Shown here one piece after another: positions 44,247 to 52,560 of a stretch of 64,000 bases of DNA; the stretch's first letter is position 1; each line of letters begins with the position of its first letter. The notes below the pieces were generated by a model, which saw only the letters and a list, made by a program, of their open reading frames with translations, did no database searches and had not been told where the DNA came from. The stretch spans positions 62,001 through 126,000 of the forward strand of contig NZ_AKKE01000121.1 of assembly GCF_000281975.1 (NCBI RefSeq), read 5' to 3'. The DNA is from Novosphingobium sp. AP12. Its GTDB lineage: Bacteria > Pseudomonadota > Alphaproteobacteria > Sphingomonadales > Sphingomonadaceae. Position numbers and translations under genes: made by a program.

Positions 44247-45071
44247 ATGTCAGTCATCAACACCAATATCAGCGCCATCCGCGCTTCGAATGCTTCGAAT
44301 TCCGCCAACAAGATGCTCGGCACCGCGATGGAGCGCCTGTCGACCGGCAAGCGCATCAACTCCGCCAAGGACGACGCCGCGGGCCTTGCCATCTCGACCT
44401 CGATGACCTCGCAGATCCGCGGCATGAGCCAGGGCATCTGCAACGCCAACGACGGTATCTCGCTGGCCCAGACCGCCGAGGGTTCGCTTTCGGAGGTCAG
44501 CAACATGCTGCAGCGGGTGCGTGAACTGGCGATCCAGTCGGCCTCGGGCACCTACCAGACCTCCGACCGCGCTGCGATGCAGCAGGAAGTCACCGCCCTC
44601 ACCTCGCAGATCAGCGACTCCCTGACGCAGACCAAGTTCAACGGCAACGCGCTGCTCTCGACCACTTCGGGCTCGGACCTCAGCTTCGACATCCAGACCG
44701 GCGCGAACTCGGGCGAGAAGGTCACGCTGACCTCGAAGGCCATCGACGGCACCAACCTCACCGCCTCGTCGCTCGACGTGACGGACTCGACCAAGGCCGC
44801 TACCACGCTGACCAAGGTCGATGCCGCGCTCAAGGACGTAAACGCCACCCGCGCCTCGCTCGGCGCCGGCCAGAACCGCCTCGAATCGGCGATCAACAAC
44901 CTGACCAACAACGTCACCAACCTGTCCGACGCCCGCAGCCGCATCGAAGATGCCGACTACTCGACCGAAACGACGCAGATGGCGAAGGCCCAGATCCTCA
45001 GCCAGGCTTCGACGGCGATGCTGGCGCAGGCCAACCAGAGCCAGCAGAACGTCCTGTCGCTGCTGCGCTAA
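44247..45071 (+). CDS. fliC: Flagellin
   Basis: A 274-residue filament subunit. Conserved N-terminal helix ([13 protein letters not shown], then [23 protein letters not shown]) and C-terminal helix ([20 protein letters not shown] to QQNVLSLLR) are intact; the middle is short, so only the D0/D1 domains and a small D2 are present, as in many alphaproteobacteria. GGGGAA precedes the ATG. Expressed from a FliA-type promoter and followed by a terminator. Only one flagellin gene is seen here. Confidence 0.97.
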   Translation: MSVINTNISAIRASNASNSANKMLGTAMERLSTGKRINSAKDDAAGLAISTSMTSQIRGMSQGICNANDGISLAQTAEGSLSEVSNMLQRVRELAIQSASGTYQTSDRAAMQQEVTALTSQISDSLTQTKFNGNALLSTTSGSDLSFDIQTGANSGEKVTLTSKAIDGTNLTASSLDVTDSTKAATTLTKVDAALKDVNATRASLGAGQNRLESAINNLTNNVTNLSDARSRIEDADYSTETTQMAKAQILSQASTAMLAQANQSQQNVLSLLR

Positions 45072-45115
45072 TTCTACCGAATACCCTCACGGCCTCCCGT
45101 CCCCCGGAGGGCCCA

Positions 45116-45145
45116 GCCCGGCGGTCTGTCCCTTGACCGCCGGGC
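45116..45145 (+). terminator. fliC terminator
   Basis: An 11-bp perfect stem (GCCCGGCGGTC/GACCGCCGGGC) with an 8-base loop followed by GTTTCGGTTT, 45 bases after the fliC stop. Confidence 0.85.
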
Positions 45146-45175
45146 GTTTCGGTTTGTGCAGGTGCGCAAAACGCA

Positions 45176-45297
45176 AGTTGATGAAAGGCATGCGCGGCGC
45201 GGGCTTCCTTGAAGCTGCCGGGGCACGCTGCGAACGACGATGTGAAAGACCCGGCGAGAACCTATCAGCCTTCGGACGTGTAGGAAAATGCGCGGCT
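45176..45297 (+). ncRNA. Putative structured RNA element, copy B
   Basis: Second copy of the element at 36688. Identical blocks AGTTGATGAAA, CGAACGACGAT and TGTAGGAAAAT keep their order and spacing, while the stems between them differ: here GCTTC-CTT-GAAGC replaces the 7-bp stem of copy A. The GTAGGAAA loop is closed by a weaker, interrupted stem. It follows the fliC terminator by 30 bases and precedes a palindromic repeat. Independent transcription is not shown. Confidence 0.5.
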
Positions 45298-45312
45298 TTC
45301 AGACCATCAGAT

Positions 45313-45406
45313 CGTCATCCCGGCGCAGGCCGGGGCCCAGCCCCGCAAACAAAGTCGCTTCGCGGCGATTTTCGTTAGCTGGGTCCCGGCCTGCGCCGGG
45401 ATGACG
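45313..45406. repeat. REP-like inverted repeat doublet
   Basis: Two 29-base arms (45313-45341 and 45378-45406) beginning CGTCATCCCGGCGCAGGC are inverted copies with 28 of 29 matches around a 36-base loop. The same CGTCATCCCGGCG core occurs at 46348. A chromosomal palindromic repeat. Confidence 0.85.
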
Positions 45407-45455
45407 GGTGGTGGAGGATCAGAGGCGGGCGAGAGGGTTACCCGGCCGGGCCATT

Positions 45456-45854
45456 CTACTCCTCGATGTTCATCACATAAGTCCGGCGCGCGAATGTCCA
45501 GCGGCCTTCATGACGCACCAGTTCGTCGTCGTAGCGGGCGGAAAGCTTGCTCACTTCGCCGCCCCGGCGGACGATCTCGCGGACGTGGCAGCGGGCGGTT
45601 GCGGTGTCGCCGGTGACCGCGATGGCGCCGGGCATGGCGAAGAACGCCAGCGCATCGACCGCACCGAAGATCATGTCCCAGGTCTGCGACAGCGCCTCGA
45701 GCCCGACGATATCGCCCTGCCGCATCGCCCAGACCGCATCCGGGGCCCAGCAGCCGAGCCACTGCGCCTTGTCGATGCGCGAGGCGGCGTCGGCATAGCA
45801 TTCCATCAGCTCGCGAATCGCCATGCGGTCGGCTTGCGGCCCGGTGAAGGTCAT
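45456..45854 (-). CDS. SnoaL-like (NTF2 fold) protein, copy 1
   Basis: A 132-residue NTF2-fold protein (RMAIRELMECYADAASRIDKAQW start; YDDELVRHEGRWTFARRTYVM end). This family contains small dehydratases, isomerases and ketosteroid-isomerase relatives. It overlaps the upstream copy by 4 bases (ATGA) and is its diverged paralogue. Substrate unknown; probably part of a catabolic or secondary pathway unrelated to the flagellum. Confidence 0.87.
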   Translation of the reverse strand: MTFTGPQADRMAIRELMECYADAASRIDKAQWLGCWAPDAVWAMRQGDIVGLEALSQTWDMIFGAVDALAFFAMPGAIAVTGDTATARCHVREIVRRGGEVSKLSARYDDELVRHEGRWTFARRTYVMNIEE

Positions 45855-46261
45855 TCGGGGAACTCGCCGATGGTCAGGGTGTAGTCGCGGCGGGCGAACT
45901 TCCATTCGCCGCCTTCGCGCACCAAGGCATCCTCGTAGCGGCCGCAGAGCTTGAAGATCGCGCCTTCCTTCGTCTGCACGACCTCGCGGGCATAGCTGCG
46001 CACGGCCGCGCCATCGCCCGCGATCTCCATCGAACCGATCTCGGCCATGAAGGCGACCGAGGCCCAGTCCTTCCACAGCCCATCCCAGGTCTCGGCGAGG
46101 GCTGCATGGCCGGCCGCGTCGAACAGGTGGCTGGTCCAGCGGCCGTCTTCAGTGAAAGTGGTGAGCCACAGCGCCCGGTCCCCGCGCCAGCTGGCGTCGG
46201 CATACGTGCCGTAAAGCTCGCGGATGGCGAGGCGGTCCTCGACCGGGCCGGTGAATGGCAT
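45851..46261 (-). CDS. SnoaL-like (NTF2 fold) protein, copy 2
   Basis: A 136-residue paralogue of the adjacent gene, with the same frame of motifs: RLAIRELYGTYADASWRGDRALWL, then YEDALVREGGEWKFARRDYTL. The ionic residues of the predicted active-site cone differ between the two, so they may form a heteromer or act on different steps. It is first in the two-gene operon. Confidence 0.87.
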   Translation of the reverse strand: MPFTGPVEDRLAIRELYGTYADASWRGDRALWLTTFTEDGRWTSHLFDAAGHAALAETWDGLWKDWASVAFMAEIGSMEIAGDGAAVRSYAREVVQTKEGAIFKLCGRYEDALVREGGEWKFARRDYTLTIGEFPE

Positions 46262-46347
46262 CTGCGCTCTCCCTCTTGTTTTGCGAGGGATGGTGATGCG
46301 CAAGGGCGCGCGGGGCAAGCGTGGGGGGATCGCTGGCGCGCTAATAC

Positions 46348-46373
46348 GTCATCCCGGCGAAGGCTGGGATGAC
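46348..46373. repeat. REP-like palindrome
   Basis: CGTCATCCC...GGGATGACG, a single hairpin with a GGCGAAGGCT middle, in the 123-base gap between the SnoaL pair and motB. Shares its core with the doublet at 45313 and may end motB transcription. Confidence 0.8.
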
Positions 46374-46384
46374 GGGCCGTTGGC

Positions 46385-47206
46385 TCAGTCCAGAACCGTG
46401 ATCGAAATCCGCCGGTTGCGCGGGTCGTGCGGGTCGGCGGGGATGAGCAGTTCCTTATCGGCCACGCCCTCGATGCGGCGGAATCGGTCTTCCTTGACGC
46501 CGTCGCGCAGCAGGGCCTGGCGCGTGGCCTCGGCCCGGCCAGCCGAAAGCGACCAGTTGTTGCCGACCGTGCCCGGCTTGTAGGGCAGCGCGTCGGTATG
46601 GCCGCGCAGGGTCAACCCGCCCTTGTCATCGCTCAGCGCCTGGCCGAGCGCGTCGATGAGTTCGGCGGCCTCGGGCGTCAGGATCGTGGTGCCCATGCGG
46701 AACATCGAGAAATTGGCGTCGTCGACGAGGTCTATCCGAACGCCCTCGGTGGTGTCGACGAGGCGCACCTGCTTGGCCAGTCGGCGCAGGCGCTCGGTGG
46801 ACCTGAGCTTGGCCTCGACCTCCTGCTTGGCGCGCTGGCTGCGCTTGGCGCCTTCCTTCGGCCCGCCGGTGGTGTCCTTGGGGACCGTGATCGCCTTGTT
46901 ACCGCTGCCGCCGGGGTGGGGCAGCTTGTCCTTGGCGGTGAGCGAAGTGCCGCCGAGCAGCCCGGTGCCCGAGCCCGAGCCCGACTTGCGGTTCTTCACC
47001 AGCGTCGGCGAGAAGTAGTCGGCGATGCCCTTGCGCTGCTTCTCGGTGGTGGCGCCCAGGATCCACAGCAGCAGGAAGAACGCCATCATCGCGGTCACGA
47101 AGTCCGCGTAGGCGACCTTCCACGCGCCGCCGTGGTGGCCCCCGGCGACAACGGTGATCTTCTTGACGATGATCGGGCGGATGGGTTCGTCGGGCTTCTT
47201 GGCCAC
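46385..47206 (-). CDS. motB: Flagellar stator protein MotB
   Basis: A 273-residue stator subunit. Single TM with the proton-carrying Asp in VAYADFVTAMMAFFLLLWILG (about residues 32-52), a plug/linker (Gly/Ser and Lys-rich, about 60-130) and an OmpA-like peptidoglycan-binding domain (LRGHTDALPY, then NNWSLSAGRAEATRQ) at the C-terminus. GTG 47206 starts one base after the motA stop. Anchors MotA around the rotor and couples proton flow to rotation. Confidence 0.96.
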   Translation of the reverse strand: MAKKPDEPIRPIIVKKITVVAGGHHGGAWKVAYADFVTAMMAFFLLLWILGATTEKQRKGIADYFSPTLVKNRKSGSGSGTGLLGGTSLTAKDKLPHPGGSGNKAITVPKDTTGGPKEGAKRSQRAKQEVEAKLRSTERLRRLAKQVRLVDTTEGVRIDLVDDANFSMFRMGTTILTPEAAELIDALGQALSDDKGGLTLRGHTDALPYKPGTVGNNWSLSAGRAEATRQALLRDGVKEDRFRRIEGVADKELLIPADPHDPRNRRISITVLD

Positions 47207-47207
47207 T

Positions 47208-48071
47208 TCACTTGCCCCGCATGGCGTCGAGCAGGTCTGACAGGCTGGGGCGGAACGCATGGCCGAGGCCCGAGCGGGCCGATTCAACCACCAGCGGCTG
47301 CGGCCAGCCGTGGAGGCTTGCGATGATGACCTGCTTGACCGCGTGGAAGATCTGCTCGTCGGCCTCCAGCACCTGCTTGAGGCGGCCCGCCATCGGCGCG
47401 ACCATACCGTAGGCGAGCATGACGCCCATGAACGTGCCGACCAGCGCCGAGCCGATCATCCCGCCCAGGATCGAGGGCGGCTTGTCGATCGAGCCCATGG
47501 TCTTCACCACGCCGAGCACGGCGGCGACGATGCCGAGGGCGGGCAGAGCGTCGGCAAGGCCCTGCAGCGCGTGCTGCGCCTCGTGGGCCTCGTGGAAGTG
47601 CGTCTTCATCGCGTTGTCCATCACGTCCTCGACCGCATGGACCTCCAGCGTGCCCGAGGAGACGACGATCAGCGTCAGGGTGTCGGCGATGAGGTGGACC
47701 AGCGCGGCGTTGCCGAGGATGCGCGGGAATTCGGCGAAGATGGCGGAGGACTTGGGATCGGTGACGTGGCTTTCCAGCGCGACCGGGCCGTCGACGCGCA
47801 GGATCTTCATCAGGCGCGTCGTCAGGATGATGACGTCGATGTGGTCCTGCTTGTTGTGCTTGGGGCCCTTGAACACCTTCATCATGCCGCCGCCCAGACC
47901 CTTCAGCTCGTGCATCGAGTTGCCCGTCACGATCGCCCCGATCGCGGCGCCGCCGATGATCAGCATCTCGTGCGGGATCGCTTCCAGCACCGGGCCCAGC
48001 GCGCCGCCGGTGATCGCGAAGCCGCCGAAGACCATCACCAGCAGGATGACGACGCCGATGATTGCGAACAT
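47208..48071 (-). CDS. motA: Flagellar stator protein MotA
   Basis: A 287-residue four-TM stator subunit. FAIIGVVILLVMVFGGFAITGG, HEMLIIGGAAIGAIVTGNS, LPALGIVAAVLGVVKTM and GGMIGSALVGTFMGVMLAYGMVAP (last seen as GSALVGTFMGVMLAYG) are characteristic; the large cytoplasmic loop carries the charged torque residues. Co-directional with flgL, 321 bases downstream of it, and coupled to motB. Confidence 0.97.
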   Translation of the reverse strand: MFAIIGVVILLVMVFGGFAITGGALGPVLEAIPHEMLIIGGAAIGAIVTGNSMHELKGLGGGMMKVFKGPKHNKQDHIDVIILTTRLMKILRVDGPVALESHVTDPKSSAIFAEFPRILGNAALVHLIADTLTLIVVSSGTLEVHAVEDVMDNAMKTHFHEAHEAQHALQGLADALPALGIVAAVLGVVKTMGSIDKPPSILGGMIGSALVGTFMGVMLAYGMVAPMAGRLKQVLEADEQIFHAVKQVIIASLHGWPQPLVVESARSGLGHAFRPSLSDLLDAMRGK

Positions 48072-48392
48072 GGATCAGGGTCCTTCGTGTGGGAAACCGG
48101 TGCGCAGGCGCGAGGCCGGGCGGCCGGAATCACGCTTCCGTGTGCGACTGGCGTAGCTCGCAGTTGGTTAGTTCTGCTTTTCCGCGCCTTACGCAGGTTT
48201 ACGAGAGTGGCTGATCGGGTCTCGTTTACGCCGCCCCGGCCGCCGGTATGGACGAGGCACGGCAACTCGACCCCAGCGCGCTCTCCACATTTCCTGATCC
48301 CGCTTTTCTTCCGCGAGGACGAAAGACAAAGCCGGGCCCCCGCCTGCGCGAGGGGGACGGGGTGGGTGTTCAGATGTCGGTGCGCGCGGCCA
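48072..48392. other. Intergenic stretch between flgL and motA
   Basis: A 321-base gap in the flagellar minus-strand run. No coding frame stands out. A weak FliA-like arrangement (TAAC, 14 bases, GCCAGTCG) occurs on the minus strand about 100 bases before motA; it differs from the three better boxes at several positions. A separate promoter for motAB is likely but not located. Confidence 0.4.
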
Positions 48393-49313
48393 TCAGCGCA
48401 GCTGGTCGAACAGGCTGAGGCCGGCGAGCTTCGAGAAGCTGGCCTGGCTGGCCTCCAGCACGGTCAGCGTTTCCTGCAGCCGCGCCATGGTGGAGGCGAT
48501 GTCGGTGCCGCCGATGTCGGCCTGCTCGGTCGAGCGCAGCTGCGAGAGGTCGGCGCGCCGCTCGCCGGTCAGCTCGATCCAGGCGAGGCGCGTGCCGACC
48601 ACGGTCTGCCCGGTGGAGAGCGTGTCGAGCCCGGTCTGGAGGTTGGCGAGCGCGTCGCTGGCGGCGGCGCTGGTGGCGGAGCCGGTCTTCAGCGCGTCGG
48701 ACAGCGCCTTCACCGTCGCCATGACGTCCGTGGGATTGCCGTCCTTGCCGGTGAAGCCGAGGAACTGCGGGCCGGTCATCGAGCGGGTGACGCTCTGGCC
48801 CTCGCCCAGCGGCAGTTCTTCCACGCTGGCGGTGCCGACGTAAGCGGCCTTGCCGGCGGCGTCGAGCTTGTAGGCATCGCCGGAAGTCTCGCCGCCGAAC
48901 AGGGCGTGGCCACTGGAATCGCGGGCGTTCGAAAGGGCCAGCAGGTTCTGGTTGATCTGCTCCAGCTCGGTGCCGATGGCGCTGCGCTGCTCGCCGGTGA
49001 GGGTGGAGGAGGCGGCCTGCGTCGCCAGTTCCTGTGCACGAATGATCGCGTCGGCCATGTCGGACATGGCGGAATCGGCCAGCGTCAGGTCGGCATTGGC
49101 GCGCGTGGCGTTGGCGGTGTCGATCTGCGACAGCGTCTCCTGCCGCGACAGCGAGCGCAGGCGCGAGGCGGCGACCGGGTTGTCCGACGAGCGGTCCAGC
49201 CGGCTGGAGCTGGACAGCTGCGACTGCAACGATTCGGCCTGCGAACGCAGCGCCTTCATGTCGGTTCGCGACTTGTCGAAAAAGGCGCCGGTGCTGGTGG
49301 AGATCGTGGTCAT
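48393..49313 (-). CDS. flgL: Hook-filament junction protein FlgL (HAP3)
   Basis: A 306-residue flagellin-like junction protein. N-terminal coiled region with LSSSSRLDRSSDNPVAASRL (flagellin-type NDPVAA-like block) and a C-terminal helix (STMARLQETLTVLEASQASF). Between them is a variable domain. It follows flgK by 7 bases and is the last flg gene before motA. Confidence 0.95.
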   Translation of the reverse strand: MTTISTSTGAFFDKSRTDMKALRSQAESLQSQLSSSSRLDRSSDNPVAASRLRSLSRQETLSQIDTANATRANADLTLADSAMSDMADAIIRAQELATQAASSTLTGEQRSAIGTELEQINQNLLALSNARDSSGHALFGGETSGDAYKLDAAGKAAYVGTASVEELPLGEGQSVTRSMTGPQFLGFTGKDGNPTDVMATVKALSDALKTGSATSAAASDALANLQTGLDTLSTGQTVVGTRLAWIELTGERRADLSQLRSTEQADIGGTDIASTMARLQETLTVLEASQASFSKLAGLSLFDQLR

Positions 49314-49320
49314 GGCTGGC

Positions 49321-50658
49321 TCACCTGATCGCGAGGATGGAATCGAAGATGTCGGAGGCGACCTGCATCACCCGCGCCGAGGCCTGGTAGGCCTGCTGGA
49401 AGCGGACGAGGTTGACCGCCTCGTCGTCGAGGTTGACCCCGGCCTGGGCGGCCAGCGCGGTCCGGGCGCTGGTGGAGATGGATTCGAGCGCGTCGCGCGT
49501 GGTGGTGCGGCCCGCGACCGCGCTGGAGACGCCGAACAGCAGCGTGTCCATCGCCCCCGCCGGGTCGGCGGCGGTGAGCGCGCTGCGCATGGTGTCGAGA
49601 TTGGTCACGTCGCGGCTGCCCGCCGCCGCGCCCGCGGGCGCCGTGGCGATGGCGCTGCCATTGGCCGCGACCATGGCGATGTTCGCCGCGCTCGTGCCGG
49701 AGAACAGCGGCTGCCCGGCGTTCCCTGCAAGGTCGACGCCGGAGCTTTGCGCGGTGTTCATGGTCGTCACGATGCCGGCGGCGATGGTGTCCAGCTGCGT
49801 GCGCGCGCTGCCCAGTTCGACCAGCGCCTGCGCCTTGCCCGCGATCGCGCCCGAGCTGAGCGTGGTCGCCTGGCTGTTCACGGTGAACGACAGCGTGCCG
49901 TTAGCGGCGGTGGTCATCGCCAGCGTATTGACGCTCGCCCCCGAGACGAGCGCGGCGCCGGTCGGCCCGCCCAGCATCACCGAGACCGACTTGTCGGCAT
50001 TGATGGTAGTGGTGATGTCCGCATGGTCGCTCAACTGCTGGAGCAGGGCGTCGCGCTGGTCGAGCAGGCCCGACTGGTCGCTGGAGGTGTCCGCCGAGCG
50101 CATCAGGCGCAGGTTCACGCGGCCCAGTTCGCCGGCGATGCGGTTGACCTGGTTGACGCCGTCCTGCGCCTCGAACTGCAGGCCGCGCGCGGCGGCGTCG
50201 AGGCTTTGCGAGGCGGTGTTGAAAGTCTGCGCCAGAGTGCGCCCGTTCTCGACGGCCTGTGCGCGCAAGCTGCCGTCGGTGGGATCGGACAGCAGCTGCT
50301 TGATGCTGCCTTCGAAGGCGACGATCGATGGGTAGACGCCGGTCTGTTCCAGCGCGGACTCGACGTTCTCCAGCCCCTGCACTTCGGCCGAGGCGCGCGC
50401 GGCGTCGGAGCCGGTGCGGCGCACTTCGGACTGGCGGAAGGCGTCGGCATTGCGCACGATCCCGGTGATCCGCGCGCCGGCGAGGTTGATCGCGGTCGGC
50501 GCGGCGGGGTTGGTGCCGCCCGACACCTCGCTCACCGCGACGCTGCGGCGCACGTAGCCCTCGGACGAGGCGTTGGCGATGTTGTTCGCCGTCACGTCCA
50601 GCGCGCTGCGGGCGACGCGCGCGCCGGAACTGCCGATGGAGAGGAGGTCTGCGCCCAT
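49321..50658 (-). CDS. flgK: Hook-filament junction protein FlgK (HAP1)
   Basis: A 445-residue HAP1. Start ADLLSIGSSGARVARSALDVTANNIANASSEGYVRR (abbreviated DVTANNIANASSEGYVRR) is the rod/hook family N-terminus and the C-terminal NLVRFQQAYQASARVMQVA helix the family end. It is shorter than enteric FlgK (about 545), from a reduced middle domain. Upstream lies the inverted-repeat element that separates it from flgJ. Confidence 0.95.
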   Translation of the reverse strand: MGADLLSIGSSGARVARSALDVTANNIANASSEGYVRRSVAVSEVSGGTNPAAPTAINLAGARITGIVRNADAFRQSEVRRTGSDAARASAEVQGLENVESALEQTGVYPSIVAFEGSIKQLLSDPTDGSLRAQAVENGRTLAQTFNTASQSLDAAARGLQFEAQDGVNQVNRIAGELGRVNLRLMRSADTSSDQSGLLDQRDALLQQLSDHADITTTINADKSVSVMLGGPTGAALVSGASVNTLAMTTAANGTLSFTVNSQATTLSSGAIAGKAQALVELGSARTQLDTIAAGIVTTMNTAQSSGVDLAGNAGQPLFSGTSAANIAMVAANGSAIATAPAGAAAGSRDVTNLDTMRSALTAADPAGAMDTLLFGVSSAVAGRTTTRDALESISTSARTALAAQAGVNLDDEAVNLVRFQQAYQASARVMQVASDIFDSILAIR

Positions 50659-50753
50659 GGTTTAGCGGGGTCCGTTACGTTGGGTCTGGTATCGCGACTG
50701 TAGAACGGCAGCGCGGGTCGCGGTTAAAGGATGGGTCGGTTTTGGAGCCTGTT

Positions 50754-50980
50754 TCACGCGAAGGGGCGGAGGCGCGGAGAAGGGAAAGATCAGGTTCGCG
50801 CAAAGGCGCAAAGGCGCAGAGGGGGCGTGGTTGCGGCGAAGCCGCTTATCCTTTCCCGGGGGCGTTTGCCGCAGCGTTGCTGCGGGGAAGGCACCTGCGG
50901 TGCGGCGGCACATCTTGGCGCCTTTGCGCCTTTGCGCGAACCAACCTTCCTCTCCTCCGAGTTTCCGCACCTCCGCGTGA
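50754..50980. mobile_element. Gene-free inverted-repeat element inside the flg operon (227 bp)
   Basis: Outer arms TCACGCGAAGGGGCGGAGG (from 50754) and its degenerate inverse ending TCCGCGTGA at 50980; inner arms GGTTCGCGCAAAGGCGCAAA (50793-50822) and its inverse at 50917-50942. The core includes GGTTGCGGCGAAGCCGC, which is the complement of the core in the element at 42899. It stands between flgJ (stop 5 bases away) and flgK, so it is transcribed with the operon. Confidence 0.6.
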
Positions 50981-50984
50981 TCCA

Positions 50985-51332
50985 TCACGAACCGGGCTTG
51001 GGGGCTGGCGCCGGGGCGGTGTCAGCCGCAGGCGCCGCATCCACGAAGCGCGCCATCTGCGCCTCGATGATCTTGGCGAGGCCGAGCGTGCCGCTCTGCG
51101 CGGTGACGTCGGCGAAGCGCTCGTCCTGGAGCTGGCGGAAGGTGTCGAGGCCCTGGCCGCCGTCGATGTCGCCCGCGCCGCCTTCACTGCCGAAGCTGGT
51201 CTTGCGCGCGGCGGCGAGCATTTCGCGCACGAAGACGGCCTCGAACTGCTTGGAGACGACCTTCAGCTTCTCGCGGTCGGTGGCGTCGGCCTTGGCCGCC
51301 ATGCCGGCGACGGGGGCGAGGATCGTGCTCAT
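50985..51332 (-). CDS. flgJ: Rod-binding protein FlgJ, N-domain only
   Basis: A 115-residue protein matching only the rod-binding N-domain of FlgJ (KLKVVSKQFEAVFVREMLAAARKTSF, then GGQGLDTFRQLQDERFADV, and GLAKIIEAQM). The C-terminal muramidase of enteric FlgJ is absent, as in other alphaproteobacteria; the lytic transglycosylase at 59453 may supply the peptidoglycan-cleaving step. ATG overlaps the flgI stop (ATGA). The short Pro/Ala tail is unstructured. Confidence 0.93.
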   Translation of the reverse strand: MSTILAPVAGMAAKADATDREKLKVVSKQFEAVFVREMLAAARKTSFGSEGGAGDIDGGQGLDTFRQLQDERFADVTAQSGTLGLAKIIEAQMARFVDAAPAADTAPAPAPKPGS

Positions 51333-52552
51333 ATCACCACCATTTCCGCTTTCAGCGCACCCGCCTGCTTGAGCGCCTCGAGGATCGCGACGAGGTCGGA
51401 CGGGGTGACGCCGAGCATGTTGAGCGCGTCGACCACCTTGGACAGCGAGGCGCCGCCCTTGAACAGCGCGACCGAGCGCTGCTCCTCCTCGACCGAGACG
51501 TTCGACCGGTTCTCGGTCGTCGTCCTGCCATTGCTGAACGGGCCGGGCTGCGAGACGCGGTCGTTCTCCTCGACGCGGACGGTCAGCTTGCTGTGGCTGA
51601 TCGCCGCGGGGGACAGGCGCACGGCCGAGTTGATGACGACGGTGCCGGTGCGGCTGTTGACGATGACTCGCGCTGCGGTTTCGGCCGGGGAAACGTCGAT
51701 CATCTCGATCGCGGCCATCATGCTGGCCCGGCTGTCGGCGTCGCCGGGCATGCGCAGGGCCAAGGTCACGCCGTCCTCGACGGTGGCGATGCCGGGCACG
51801 CGCTTGTTGATCGCATCGCGCACGCGGCTGGCGGTGAGGAAGTCGGCCTCGAAAAGGTTCCAGCGCAGCGTCTCGCCCGCCTCGAAGCCGGTGGCGACGG
51901 CGCGTTCGACGCTGGCGCCCTCGGCGATGCGGCCCACGGTCGGGATGTTGACGGTGACCTTGGAGCCGTCCTTGCCCGAGGCGTCGAGCCCGCCGACCGC
52001 GAGGTTGCCCTGCGCCATCGCGTAGACCTGCCCGTCCGCGCCGTAGAGCGGGGTCAGGATCAGGGCGCCGCCGCGCAGGGACTTGGCCTTGCCGATGGTC
52101 GAGACGGTGACGTCGATGCGCTGGCCCGGCTTGGCGAAGGCGGGCAGGTCGGCGGTGATGACGACGGCGGCGGCGTTCTTGAGGCCGGGGGCGACGCCCG
52201 CCGGCAGGTTCAGGCCCATGCGGCCCGACACGCCCTTCATCGCCTGCGTCAGGTATTCGAGGTTGTCGTCGCCCGTGCCCGGCAGGCCGACGACGACGCC
52301 GTAGCCGGTCAGCTGGTTGGTGCGCACGCCCTGGAACTGGCCGAGGTCGCGCACGCGCTCGGCAAAAGCGGTGTTCGGCACGAACACCATCAGCGCGCAG
52401 AGCAAGCTGATCCACAGATTCCCCTCCCGCCTGCGGGAGGGGTTAGGGGAGGGCTTGTTTTTCGAGGGTTGCGCTGCGGACACGCCCTCCCCCGACCCCT
52501 CCCGCAGGCGGGAGGGGAGAATGGAGACGATCTGCTTCGCGATCGGTTTCAT
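51329..52552 (-). CDS. flgI: Flagellar P-ring protein FlgI with inserted palindromic repeat
   Basis: A 407-residue P-ring subunit, about 35 longer than usual. From ERVRDLGQFQGVRTNQLTGYG onward the protein is canonical (VVGLPGTGDDN, then IADLPAFAKPGQ-like region and the C-terminal LKAEMVVI). Between MKPIAKQIVS and LWISLLCALMVFVPNTAFA a repeat-encoded stretch (LPSRLREGSGEG...PSPNPSRRREG) splits the signal peptide. Start ATG 52552 has GAGAAAGG upstream. The repeat also creates GGGAGGGG just before a CTG/TTG that could start a normal signal peptide. Confidence 0.93.
   Translation of the reverse strand: MKPIAKQIVSILPSRLREGSGEGVSAAQPSKNKPSPNPSRRREGNLWISLLCALMVFVPNTAFAERVRDLGQFQGVRTNQLTGYGVVVGLPGTGDDNLEYLTQAMKGVSGRMGLNLPAGVAPGLKNAAAVVITADLPAFAKPGQRIDVTVSTIGKAKSLRGGALILTPLYGADGQVYAMAQGNLAVGGLDASGKDGSKVTVNIPTVGRIAEGASVERAVATGFEAGETLRWNLFEADFLTASRVRDAINKRVPGIATVEDGVTLALRMPGDADSRASMMAAIEMIDVSPAETAARVIVNSRTGTVVINSAVRLSPAAISHSKLTVRVEENDRVSQPGPFSNGRTTTENRSNVSVEEEQRSVALFKGGASLSKVVDALNMLGVTPSDLVAILEALKQAGALKAEMVVI
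52421..52517. repeat. Palindromic repeat inserted in the flgI coding sequence
   Basis: Two 34-base arms (52421-52454 and 52484-52517) based on CCCCTCCCGCCTGCGGGAGG are inverted copies with 32 of 34 matches around a 29-base middle. The whole is in frame with flgI and encodes about 32 basic, Pro/Arg-rich residues. Arms of this kind are common intergenic repeats in alphaproteobacteria; within a gene they are rare. Confidence 0.88.
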
Positions 52553-52560
52553 CACCTTTC

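Noticed and set aside
48100-48200. FliA promoter for motAB (TAAC, 14 bases, GCCAGTCG)
   Set aside because: Only five of eight -10 bases agree with the box seen at the three other sites; too weak to list as a feature.
47259-49328. A 689-codon plus-strand frame opposite motA and flgL
   Set aside because: Antisense shadow that also spans the intergenic gap; motA and flgL are certain.
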